From: Anaerolineaceae bacterium | GTDB taxonomy: Bacteria; Chloroflexota; Anaerolineae; Anaerolineales; Anaerolineaceae | Direction: 5' to 3' | Assembly (NCBI GenBank): GCA_012839565.1 | Contig: DUMZ01000008.1 | Coordinates: forward strand, 62,001 to 126,000 | DNA length: 64,000 nt | Shown: in pieces, positions 52,919-61,910 of the stretch | How positions within the stretch are numbered: position 1 is the stretch's first letter | Layout: every line of letters starts with the position of its first letter | Notes under the pieces: generated by a model | Told to the model about the DNA's origin: nothing | Seen by the model: only the letters and a program-made list of their open reading frames with translations | Databases searched by the model: none | Program-made: the position numbers and the translations under genes

Positions 52919-53911
52919 TTAGCTGTGATACTCATCGCGCAGGGCCTGGAGCTTGCTTTTCTCTGCCTGGCTAAGTGGTTTGGGCAAGTGTATTTGCACT
53001 TTGGCCAGGATATCGCCTTTTTGATCTGACTTGCGCAAGGAAGGCATGCCTAAGCCTTTGAGCCGAAAAGTTTTCCCGCTATCGGTTCCCGCTGGAATGT
53101 TGAGTTTAACGGGTTTCTCCATGGTGGGTACCGTCACCTCACCGCCCAGCGCGGCAGTATAAAAATCTACCGGAATTGTCAGCAGCAAGTTATTCCCTTT
53201 GCGGGTAAAAACTTTGTGCGGGAGCATTTTGATGAGCAAATACAGGTCCGCGCCATCGGCTTGACCACTCAGGCGTACTTTTGAACCGGTATCTACCCCA
53301 GCAGGGATGCTGGCATTAATCGTGCGTCCATCAGAGAACCTAAGGCTGCGTTGCGTGCCACGGTAGGCTTCTTCAAGGGTGATTTCAGTCTCATGTTCAA
53401 CATCACGTCGGGCGGGTGCCTGGGTACGGTAGCTGCGACCACCTTGTGAATAGCTGGTCTCTGTGCCCGGACTAAACCCACCACTAAAACCTCCGCCGAA
53501 CAGCGAGGTGAAAAAGTCAGAAAAGCCACCCATTCCACTAAAACTGCCCATACCACCGGGCATACCCATGCCGCCAAAAATTTCCTGAAACTCTTCGGGT
53601 GTCATCGTGCGGTAACCGCCGCCTTGTCCGGGTTGTTGTTGCCAGCGTCCCCAGTCAAAGCCACCCGGCTGGCCGCCCGCGCGTTGGTATTGTTGCCATT
53701 CCGAGCCTAAATTGTCGTATTTCTGGCGTTTTTCGCTGTCTGAAAGCACCTGGTAGGCTTCGTTGACTTCTTTAAACATCTCTTCGGCTTTTAGGTCTTT
53801 ATTCACGTCGGGGTGATATTTGCGCGCCAAATCGCGATAAGCTTTTTTTATCTCATCGTCAGTCGCGGTTTTAGAAACACCTAAAGTTTTGTAGTAATCT
53901 TTATATTCCAT
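52919..53911 (-). CDS. DnaJ/CbpA-type co-chaperone
   Basis: J domain [36 protein letters not shown] region; DnaJ C-terminal domain; no zinc-finger repeats. Confidence 0.95.
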   Translation of the reverse strand: MEYKDYYKTLGVSKTATDDEIKKAYRDLARKYHPDVNKDLKAEEMFKEVNEAYQVLSDSEKRQKYDNLGSEWQQYQRAGGQPGGFDWGRWQQQPGQGGGYRTMTPEEFQEIFGGMGMPGGMGSFSGMGGFSDFFTSLFGGGFSGGFSPGTETSYSQGGRSYRTQAPARRDVEHETEITLEEAYRGTQRSLRFSDGRTINASIPAGVDTGSKVRLSGQADGADLYLLIKMLPHKVFTRKGNNLLLTIPVDFYTAALGGEVTVPTMEKPVKLNIPAGTDSGKTFRLKGLGMPSLRKSDQKGDILAKVQIHLPKPLSQAEKSKLQALRDEYHS

Positions 53912-54004
53912 ATTAATTCCATTGCTAATTCAAGCTATTATCATATTCATAATAGCAAATCAATGTATAAAGCGCGTTAATATCAAGCCAGCAAATGAGA
54001 GATC

Positions 54005-54706
54005 TTAGCCAAATTCTCCGCGCACTTCCGGCGGTAATAGAGCGGCGATTTGGCTCATGATTTCGTGCCGGGCGCGGTTGACATCATCTCTGGAGGGACG
54101 GTTGCCACCGTCAGCGATTTTCAGCGGGCCAAAAACTTTGCCGATTTTGGAAATGACGCGCGCTTTACGTTTTTTGTTGCGTATGGTGCCAAATATGTCC
54201 CAGTTATCTTCGCTATAGGTGCCGATGGCTAAAATGGGCACGCCCAGGCGAAGTGCTAAAAAGGCCGCGCCGGGCAAGGCTTCACGCAGGGGCGGTTTGT
54301 GCACATGACCTTCGGGCATAATCGCCAAAATGCCATCCTGTGCCAAAATGGCCTCCGCGGCACGAATAGCTTCCAGGTTGGCGGTGCCTTGCTGAATTTC
54401 AAGCGTTCGCCACAACCTTGGCAAAATCCTTAAGGCGACTGGCGCGTTTGGCATAACATGGTCCCCGATGAACTCCAAAGGATATTTGGTGCTGTGAATG
54501 GGGCTGATGGTGTCTAAAAAGTGGAAATGGTTGTTAACAATGAGCAATGGACCCTTTTCGGGCAGGTTTTCCTGGCCTTCAACTTTATAATTCAGCAAAA
54601 TTGAAGCCAGAAATGCGATCCCGTTTCGCAAGATGGCACGGCGGGTGCGAAATCGTGGATAGGGGTGTTTCTTTTGGTTTTCTTTGCGAAATTCTTTTCT
54701 TTTCAT
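54005..54706 (-). CDS. 1-acyl-sn-glycerol-3-phosphate acyltransferase (PlsC) family protein
   Basis: LLIVNNHFHFLDTISPIHS (NHxxxxD-like), IMPEGHVHKPPLREALPGAAFLALRLGVPILAIG; ATG at 54706 preferred over 54853. Confidence 0.87.
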   Translation of the reverse strand: MKRKEFRKENQKKHPYPRFRTRRAILRNGIAFLASILLNYKVEGQENLPEKGPLLIVNNHFHFLDTISPIHSTKYPLEFIGDHVMPNAPVALRILPRLWRTLEIQQGTANLEAIRAAEAILAQDGILAIMPEGHVHKPPLREALPGAAFLALRLGVPILAIGTYSEDNWDIFGTIRNKKRKARVISKIGKVFGPLKIADGGNRPSRDDVNRARHEIMSQIAALLPPEVRGEFG

Positions 54707-54806
54707 AGCAACCGTCCAGATGGGATGATACCTTATTTTACAATGATTAATGATTTTATGTGGAATTGTAAAAATGAATGTTCTGAAAGCAAATAACAGA
54801 AAAAGT

Positions 54807-54938
54807 TGAAGAAATGCACTTTTAGGGCACTTAAAATATTGAACAAATGACAATAATGTGCTAATATAATATTGAAAACATGACAGTTTATGGTATTAAA
54901 AACAATGAACAAATGCAGTGGTGTGGACTAAGCAAGGT
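54807..54938 (+). repeat. Four iteron-like repeats, 33-bp period, upstream of the ATPase at 54963
   Basis: Motif TGAAnAAATGnCA-like at 54807, 54840, 54873 and 54906 (TGAAGAAATGCA, TGAACAAATGACA, TGAAAACATGACA, TGAACAAATGCA); TTGAAC-N17-TAATAT promoter overlaps. Confidence 0.7.
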
Positions 54939-54962
54939 GGTGTTTACTGGAAAAGAGGCAAT

Positions 54963-56303
54963 ATGATGTACTTCAAAAGAAAAGCATATGATAGCTTACT
55001 AAAGTGGAAAAAAGAAGATGCAGATTCCTACAGCATTTTACTGGAAGGGCCAAGACGTGTCGGTAAATCCACTATTGTAGAAAGATTCGCGCGGAATGAA
55101 TATGCCGCGTCGATTATCATCGACTTTGCCAGTACCTCTGATGCGATAAAAGCCTGCTTTGATGATATCCATGATTTAGATATGTTCTTTTTAAGACTTC
55201 AGGCAGCTTCGGGGCAAACACTTGTAAAAGGTGATTCAGTTATTGTCTTCGATGAAATCCAATTGTTTCCTAAGGCACGACAAGCGATAAAGTATCTGGT
55301 TAAAGATGGTCGATATCACTATATTGAAACCGGGTCTTTGATATCAATAAAAAAGAATGTAAAAGACATTCTAATTCCGTCTGAGGAATTAAAGTTAAAA
55401 ATATATCCGATGGATTTCGAGGAGTTTTGCTGGGCGATTGACAGTAACGTTTTTGACCTAAGCAAAAAAGTCTTTGAAACTGGTAAACAAGTCGGACAGG
55501 AAATTAATCGGAAGTGGATGAGAGATTTTAGGATATATATGTCCGTGGGAGGAATGCCACAAGCTGTAGAAGCCTATTTGGCGGGGAAAAACATGGCGGA
55601 AATCGATAAGGTCAAAAGAACCATCATCGATCTTTACGAGGATGATTTTAAGAAAATAGATTCAAGTGGGAGATTGTCAGCTTTATATAGGTCTATACCA
55701 GCTCAGTTATCCAAAGATTACAAAAGATTTATCATATCTGAAGCAACTGGCAAGAGGAAAGGACCTGGGGACGATGAGTTGCTTTTCGATTTGGTTGATT
55801 CGAGAACAGTGCAAATTGCATACAACACGACTGATCCCGTTGTTAGCCTGGCGTTAACCAAATCGCTGGACAGCTACAAGTTATATCTGGCAGATACGGG
55901 CTTGTTTATCACGCTCATGTTTATTGACAGACCAGAAGTTGCCAATGAAATATACACGAAGTTGCTTTCGGATAAATTGCCAGCTAATTTAGGCTACCTT
56001 TATGAGAACGCAGTCGCACAGATGATAGCATCTACCGGACAGGAATTGTATTATCACACCTGGAATAAGGAAGGAAGCTCACATTACTATGAAATTGATT
56101 TTCTTGTTCCTGCCGGTTCTAAAATTAACGCGATAGAGGTAAAGTCATCGGGTACAGGCAAGCATGAATCGATGAAAAAATTTATCGCAAAGTACCGTCA
56201 AGTAGTGTCTAAAGCTTATATACTTTCTCAAAAGGACATAATGAAGAAGGACAATATCTCATTTCTGCCAATATATATGCTTAATTTTGTGCTCAATGAA
56301 TGA
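54963..56303 (+). CDS. AAA ATPase with DUF4143-type C-terminal domain
   Basis: Walker A LEGPRRVGKST, Walker B VIVFDEIQLFPKARQ, C-terminal HYYEIDFLVPAGSKINAIEVKSS; start moved from 54918 to 54963 (RBS AAAAGAGG). Confidence 0.9.
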   Translation: MMYFKRKAYDSLLKWKKEDADSYSILLEGPRRVGKSTIVERFARNEYAASIIIDFASTSDAIKACFDDIHDLDMFFLRLQAASGQTLVKGDSVIVFDEIQLFPKARQAIKYLVKDGRYHYIETGSLISIKKNVKDILIPSEELKLKIYPMDFEEFCWAIDSNVFDLSKKVFETGKQVGQEINRKWMRDFRIYMSVGGMPQAVEAYLAGKNMAEIDKVKRTIIDLYEDDFKKIDSSGRLSALYRSIPAQLSKDYKRFIISEATGKRKGPGDDELLFDLVDSRTVQIAYNTTDPVVSLALTKSLDSYKLYLADTGLFITLMFIDRPEVANEIYTKLLSDKLPANLGYLYENAVAQMIASTGQELYYHTWNKEGSSHYYEIDFLVPAGSKINAIEVKSSGTGKHESMKKFIAKYRQVVSKAYILSQKDIMKKDNISFLPIYMLNFVLNE

Positions 56304-56364
56304 CATTTTTTCGATTTGCGGATGAACTTGCTTTATAATAGCCTTCGCTAAGAAACGAGGGCTT

Positions 56365-57711
56365 ATGAACCAGGATTTAAACACCGCTTTAGAGCAGCCA
56401 TCCGTGGCTACTGAACCAATTATCACGCCAAATACCCAACCCGAACTGCCAGACAAATGGCTTAAAAACTACCTGCCGATGGGGGTGGGGCAGATCCTTT
56501 CCATGCTCGGCTCAGGCTTGGTGCATTTCGCGCTGATTTGGTTCATTACCAAAGAAACCGGTTCGGCGATTACGCTTCTCATGGCGACTATCACGGGTGT
56601 CTTGCCCCGTGTTATCCTGGGCCCGTTCGCTGGCGCGTTGGTAGACCGCTGGAACAGAAAACTAACCATGATTATCTCCGATGGTGTCATCGCTTTGGCA
56701 ACGCTCTTGTTGGCCATATTGTTTGCTATCGGAAAAATCCAAATCTGGCATGTTTACGCTATACTCTTCATTCGTTCCGTGGGGGCAATCTTCCAGGGAC
56801 CCGCGATGAGCGCTTCGATTACGCTGATGGTTCCCAGAGAACATTACACCCGATTGGCGGGTGTTTCGCATGCTGTGGACGGCATTATCACCATTGTGTC
56901 ACCACCTTTGGGCGCATTGTTGATGTCTTTGTTACCTATTCAGGCGGTGATAGCAGTTGATATTGTCACCGCAGCGATGGCTATTCTTTTATTGTTTACA
57001 GTTAAAATCCCGCAACCTCCCCAGCAGAAATCGGAAAAGGTAGCCACGAGCATCAAAACAGTCTTGACCGATGTCAAAGACGGCTTCGCCTATGTTATCA
57101 GCTGGAGGGGCATTTTTGCCGCCATGATTGGTGGGACGCTGATTAACATGGCCGCCACGCCATCCTTCAGCCTTTTGCCGCTGCATGTTGATCAGTTTTT
57201 TCAGAAGGGCTCAGACGGACTGGCATTTCTCTATTCCGCTTTGGGCGTGGGCTCGATTTTAGGTGGACTGGCTCTAAGCGTATGGGGTGGCTTTAAACGC
57301 AAGATATTGACCATAGCAATGGGCATTTTTTCGATGGGTCTTTGCATGCTTGCATTTGGCTTCCTTCCTGCCCAGGGATATACCGTAGCTATTTTTCTCA
57401 TAGCGTTTTTTGGTATCGCCAACGTGTTTGCCAACGGGCCACTTAGCGCGCTTTTTCAAGACAAAATCCCGTCAGAATTGCAAGGGCGCGTGTTTACGGT
57501 GATGGGTTCGCTTGTTCAAGCCACAGTGCCGATCGGCTTGCTGATTGCCGCGCCAATCGCCGAATGGCTGGGCATTTCCGCCTGGTTCATTATCGGTGGT
57601 ATAGCTTGTGTTGTGCTTGCCATTGTCATGCTCTTGTATAAACCAATGGTAACACTTGACTGGCAAGGTCCTGGCGGGGAAATAATGCCAGAATATCAGG
57701 ACAGGGTTTAG
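56365..57711 (+). CDS. MFS transporter
   Basis: 12-TM-like pattern; LGPFAGALVDRWNRK signature. Confidence 0.93.
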   Translation: MNQDLNTALEQPSVATEPIITPNTQPELPDKWLKNYLPMGVGQILSMLGSGLVHFALIWFITKETGSAITLLMATITGVLPRVILGPFAGALVDRWNRKLTMIISDGVIALATLLLAILFAIGKIQIWHVYAILFIRSVGAIFQGPAMSASITLMVPREHYTRLAGVSHAVDGIITIVSPPLGALLMSLLPIQAVIAVDIVTAAMAILLLFTVKIPQPPQQKSEKVATSIKTVLTDVKDGFAYVISWRGIFAAMIGGTLINMAATPSFSLLPLHVDQFFQKGSDGLAFLYSALGVGSILGGLALSVWGGFKRKILTIAMGIFSMGLCMLAFGFLPAQGYTVAIFLIAFFGIANVFANGPLSALFQDKIPSELQGRVFTVMGSLVQATVPIGLLIAAPIAEWLGISAWFIIGGIACVVLAIVMLLYKPMVTLDWQGPGGEIMPEYQDRV

Positions 57712-57768
57712 TCTGTTCTCTCTTCCCCGTTATTCGTTTAATTTCCCGGGAAAACCTCGGGAAAACAT

Positions 57769-58497
57769 CTACTCGCTAATATTTTGTTCGTTGAGCAAGT
57801 CTGCCAGTTCGCTCGTACTATGCAGAATATGATGCGTGCCGCTTTTGCGCAACTCTTTTTCGGTGCCAAAGCCACACAGAACAGAAAGCGACTGCGCTCC
57901 GGCAGCCAAAGCAGCGCGGACATCGGTTAGCGTGTCGCCGATCATCAGGCAGTTTTCGATGGGCACACCCAGTTCCGACGCGGCGAATAGCAGCGGCTCC
58001 GGGAAAGGCTTGGTTTTCTCGCAGGTCTGCGAACTGATAACAATGTCGAAATAGCTGTGCAAATCGTTAACGCGCAAAAACTTCTCCACAGTTACACTGT
58101 TCCGCGCGGAAACAACCGCAAAGGGATAGCGTTTGTGCAGGGCATCCAGCATGGGGCGCACGCCAGGAATAACCGGGAAATCTTCAGGAACAGCTTTCTT
58201 TTTTCGCGCGCGGTGGTCTAAAAACCGTGCCAGGTGGCTGTCGATGCCGATATGGTCCAGAAACGCCAAAAAGCGGTTGGCGGGCGCCTGAAAAAAACGC
58301 ACCAGCTGGCGGGCGAATTTGTGCAGGCGTATCTCTTGGAAGGGCGGACTGAGCCATGCCATGCGCGCGTAAATAGAAGCCACCATTTCGTCATCGCTGT
58401 CTGAAAGCGTGCCGTCGATATCAAAGAGCAAAGCCTTTATTTTTTTGCGGTCAAGGCTGGATTTGAAAGCTGGTTTATTGGGCATGTTTTTACTCAC
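57769..58497 (-). CDS. HAD-superfamily phosphatase (phosphoglycolate phosphatase-like)
   Basis: ALLFDIDGTLSDSDDEM...VVSARNSVTVEKFL...CLMIGDTLTDVRAALAAGA. Confidence 0.9.
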   Translation of the reverse strand: MSKNMPNKPAFKSSLDRKKIKALLFDIDGTLSDSDDEMVASIYARMAWLSPPFQEIRLHKFARQLVRFFQAPANRFLAFLDHIGIDSHLARFLDHRARKKKAVPEDFPVIPGVRPMLDALHKRYPFAVVSARNSVTVEKFLRVNDLHSYFDIVISSQTCEKTKPFPEPLLFAASELGVPIENCLMIGDTLTDVRAALAAGAQSLSVLCGFGTEKELRKSGTHHILHSTSELADLLNEQNISE

Positions 58498-59968
58498 TCA
58501 GGAAATCATAAAGCGACTCGAGACCATCGAGCGTTTCAGACAGGATGAGCACAAAACCCTTTTCATCGGTTTTGAAAAGGCGCGCGAAGGTGCCATCTTT
58601 GCTGAATAAACCGTCATGACCTGGACTGCCAAACCGGAGCTTGAGCATCGCTGAAAAAGCGTTCCAGGCTTCCTGTTGGTCTTCTTCTGTATCCCAGGTT
58701 GTGTTCATGATAAAGAGAAATTCGTCCTGGCTTTCGTTTTTCAAAAGGGCGTAGGCGTCACCGCCCCAGCCCTCAACGGCGACCAGGGCGACATCTTCGT
58801 CGATTTGAAAGCGCTCATCGAAGCCTTTGCTGAGCATCAAATAACTGTCCCAGGCGCCCACAACGCCATCGTGGTCGATTTCCCAGTCCTCGCCCAGTGC
58901 GGCCAAAACGTCGGGCAAGTCAACTTTTATGGGCAGGTCATCGGGATAGCGCTCGGGGAACATGATTTGCTCCGCGCTGACGGGTGGTGTGGTGGTGAAT
59001 GCTTCGTTGATGGTGTCAAAGCCGTTTATGCTATAAAGGTACTGAACAAAAGCGGTGCCTTGTTCATAAGGGAACATCATGGATGTGGTCAGATAAGCCG
59101 GCGCGGAGTCCAAAACATGGCTTTCGTTCTCTTCGAAACTGAGAATGAGTTCCATGATATCCGCGCGTGTGGCATGGTTTTCAAACCACAGGAACTGGCT
59201 TAAGTTGGCGTCACCTTCAATCAAGGCTTGAATGGCCAGACAACGCTCGGAGTCTTCCTGGCAATCGTCTTCGTTGTAGCCAAGACCGTTTTCGATGTCA
59301 AAATTAGCATATTGCAAAGCGTGAACGTATTCGTGGGCGTAGGTAAGGCGTTCGCTGATGCCAAATTCATCGCCTGCTACAACGACCATTTCGCGATCTT
59401 CAATTGTGTAAAAGCCCGCGATTTGCTCTGAATAAAGATCCTCAAGCAAGGTCTTCATTTCAAGCCCCTCGGGCAGAAGCCCCAAAAGGTTATAAAAGCG
59501 CACGTTATTTGATTCGGCCTCTTCATCAAGGTCTTCAAGCATTTCTTCGCGCACGAATTCTCTCAGTTCGTCTCGGCTATAGACCTTGCGCGGGATTCTT
59601 TCGCTCATCTCCAAAAGGCGCACTTCGCTAATTTGTTCTTCAATTTGGTCCATCATTTGCGCTATTTCGGGTTCGAGTGTGACCGATGGCGTTGGCTCGG
59701 GTGTTGGTTCAGGCGTGGGGGTAACGATGGCTTCGGGTGTTGGCTCGCTTTCCTCGGGTTCAGCGCTTGCTGGTACAGGGCTTGGGCTGGCTTGCGGGGA
59801 CTGGGCTGGCAGGTTTTCCGCAAGTCCTGGTGGCTCCTGGCTTAGAAACTGGCCCGAGTTAATCCCACGCAGCAAAATACATTCCATCAGTACAATGATG
59901 GAGAAAAAGACGACTGCCAAAACGAGCACAATGGCGAGATATTTGTTGTTATTCTTAGCTTTGGGCAT
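58490..59968 (-). CDS. Membrane-anchored protein with HExxH putative metallopeptidase domain
   Basis: N-terminal TM, Pro/Glu/Thr-rich linker PTPEPTPEPTP, LTYAHEYVHALQ then AIQALIEGDANLS (gluzincin-like spacing). Confidence 0.7.
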   Translation of the reverse strand: MPKAKNNNKYLAIVLVLAVVFFSIIVLMECILLRGINSGQFLSQEPPGLAENLPAQSPQASPSPVPASAEPEESEPTPEAIVTPTPEPTPEPTPSVTLEPEIAQMMDQIEEQISEVRLLEMSERIPRKVYSRDELREFVREEMLEDLDEEAESNNVRFYNLLGLLPEGLEMKTLLEDLYSEQIAGFYTIEDREMVVVAGDEFGISERLTYAHEYVHALQYANFDIENGLGYNEDDCQEDSERCLAIQALIEGDANLSQFLWFENHATRADIMELILSFEENESHVLDSAPAYLTTSMMFPYEQGTAFVQYLYSINGFDTINEAFTTTPPVSAEQIMFPERYPDDLPIKVDLPDVLAALGEDWEIDHDGVVGAWDSYLMLSKGFDERFQIDEDVALVAVEGWGGDAYALLKNESQDEFLFIMNTTWDTEEDQQEAWNAFSAMLKLRFGSPGHDGLFSKDGTFARLFKTDEKGFVLILSETLDGLESLYDFLSE

Positions 59969-59973
59969 AAAGA

Positions 59974-61740
59974 TTAGTCTTTCTTCAGTGGTTTGGTTTT
60001 GAGCGGGGCGTCGTCATCAAAAGTGTCGTCAAAAGTGTCGTCAAAAGCATCGTCAAAGCTGACATCCAGGTCCGTATCCGTGTCGTCATCAACGGGTTCA
60101 GGTTCCGCAGGTTCAAAAACAGCAGTGGCGGGGGGTGTCTGGCGCATCGGACGCGTGGGCAAGGCTTCGTTCATCTCCCGAATAGCTTTCTGTTCAAAAG
60201 TCTCCTCCAGCACATCATCAGGGGCGCTATATGCCAGTTCTTCTTCGGCGCTCAAAGCGCTCATGTTTTGGATAAGCAACTGGAAGAACGCCACCATTCG
60301 GCCGGCATTTTCGAACGAAAGGCGCTCGTCAACGCCATGTGTGCGGTTGGATTCTTCCGGGCCAACCATGATTGGCGTAAAGCGGAAAGTGCGCTTGCAC
60401 ACGTTGCGATAATGCCGCGCGTCGGTCGCGCCAGGCATGAGAATAGGCGTGGCTTGCGCGCCGGGGAAAGCGGCGCGGATGAGCTGATACAGGATATGAA
60501 AATGTGGCGAATCAATGTCCGAAACTTCCACAGGGTCCCAGCTGTGGTCGCCCATAAGCTGATCGCCATAGGCGGGCAACACGCTAACCACATCGTCGGC
60601 AACCAAATCGCGCACATATTCATAGGTGCTTGCCAGCGTTTCGCCGGGCATAATGCGAATGTTGATGATAGCTTCCGCCACCGATGGCAGGACGTTCTCG
60701 GCGTCGCCGGCGTGAATAATAGTCGGCGAGAGTGTCGTGCGGGTGATCGCGTTCAGATGGCGGTTGGTGCTGGCTTTTCGCTTTATCGCGTTGCCAAAGA
60801 GCCAGGGATTGGCGAGTGCCAAGCGCAGACCAAAGGGCAGTTGCTTGCCCACGAAACTCATCATAAATTCAACCATGTCCAGGCTTTGCGGGAAGGGGTT
60901 AGCTTCAAGCGCGGCGATGGCCAGGCTCAGCGCGCCGATGGCGGTGTCTTTGGGCGGGTAGGCGCTGTGGCCACCTTTCACTTCCGCGCGCAGTTTGAGC
61001 GTTACATGCCCTTTTTCAGCCACACCGATCAGTCCAACGGGCACATTGACGCCCGGCAGGAAACCCGTGCTGATATAACCACCTTCGTCGAGTAAAAAGG
61101 CGAGTTGAATGCCACGCTCTTCCAAAAGTTTCGCGATAACTTTGGCTCCATAAGTGCCCGAAACTTCTTCGTCGTGCCCAAAGGCGAGATAAACCGTGCG
61201 TTCCGGTTTAAATCCTTCGCGCAGAAGATTGTTTACCGCTTCCAAAATGCCGATCACGGTGCATTTGGTGTCCAGCGCGCCTCGTCCCCACACGTAGCCC
61301 TCGGCGAGCGCGCCACTAAAGGCCGGGTAGGTCCAGGGCGAGTCCTCGCCTTCTTCGGCGGGCACAACGTCCAAATGCGCGGCGAACAGGATGGGGTCCA
61401 GCGTGGGGTCATTGCCTTTCCAGGTCAGCAGGATAGAATGCTGGTTGACAAGTTCCTCATGGAGCTGCTCAAACACGGCTGGATAAAGCGTGTGCAACAG
61501 ATTATGCAATCCGATAAAGGGTTGCGGGTCAGTTTTGCTGGGGTCTGGGTCGCTGATGGTCTTGTGCTGGATGGCAAGCCCCAAATGTTTGGCAACCTGC
61601 TCGCCATCAACTTTAGGCAGCGCCATTTCGGCGGGCTCTTCGATGTTGATGGGAAACTGCGCGGCGCGCATCAGGGCGATAGCCACGATAATCAACAGCA
61701 CCAACACGATTGCAATAGCGATTAAGAGTAATGGGTCCAT
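59974..61740 (-). CDS. M20 family metallopeptidase (carboxypeptidase S-like) with acidic C-terminal extension
   Basis: LFAAHLDVVPAEEG, GRGALDTKC, FGHDEEVSGTYGAKVIA; N-terminal TM. Confidence 0.93.
   Translation of the reverse strand: MDPLLLIAIAIVLVLLIIVAIALMRAAQFPINIEEPAEMALPKVDGEQVAKHLGLAIQHKTISDPDPSKTDPQPFIGLHNLLHTLYPAVFEQLHEELVNQHSILLTWKGNDPTLDPILFAAHLDVVPAEEGEDSPWTYPAFSGALAEGYVWGRGALDTKCTVIGILEAVNNLLREGFKPERTVYLAFGHDEEVSGTYGAKVIAKLLEERGIQLAFLLDEGGYISTGFLPGVNVPVGLIGVAEKGHVTLKLRAEVKGGHSAYPPKDTAIGALSLAIAALEANPFPQSLDMVEFMMSFVGKQLPFGLRLALANPWLFGNAIKRKASTNRHLNAITRTTLSPTIIHAGDAENVLPSVAEAIINIRIMPGETLASTYEYVRDLVADDVVSVLPAYGDQLMGDHSWDPVEVSDIDSPHFHILYQLIRAAFPGAQATPILMPGATDARHYRNVCKRTFRFTPIMVGPEESNRTHGVDERLSFENAGRMVAFFQLLIQNMSALSAEEELAYSAPDDVLEETFEQKAIREMNEALPTRPMRQTPPATAVFEPAEPEPVDDDTDTDLDVSFDDAFDDTFDDTFDDDAPLKTKPLKKD
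60011..60060. repeat. Short tandem repeat (about 12 bp, TCGTCAAAAGTG) in the 3' end of the M20 CDS
   Basis: Three to four consecutive copies encoding FDDT/FDDA repeats. Confidence 0.8.
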
Positions 61741-61910
61741 AACAACCTCCGATAAGTAAATATCTTAACGATACTATTGTAACGTTAAATTCATCTAAGG
61801 CGAAACCTCTGGGCAAATCGGGAGGTGATGGGAGCTGGCAAGCTTTTTAAATAGCAAATACTACCGCGAAAACTGACAAAAGCGGCAAATTTTGAAACAA
61901 TTTACTTGTT

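Noticed and set aside
54707-54853. N-terminal extension of the PlsC-like ORF up to 54853
   Set aside because: The extension (MSFVQYFKCPKSAFLQ...) overlaps the iteron region and lacks conservation; internal ATG at 54706 is a better start.
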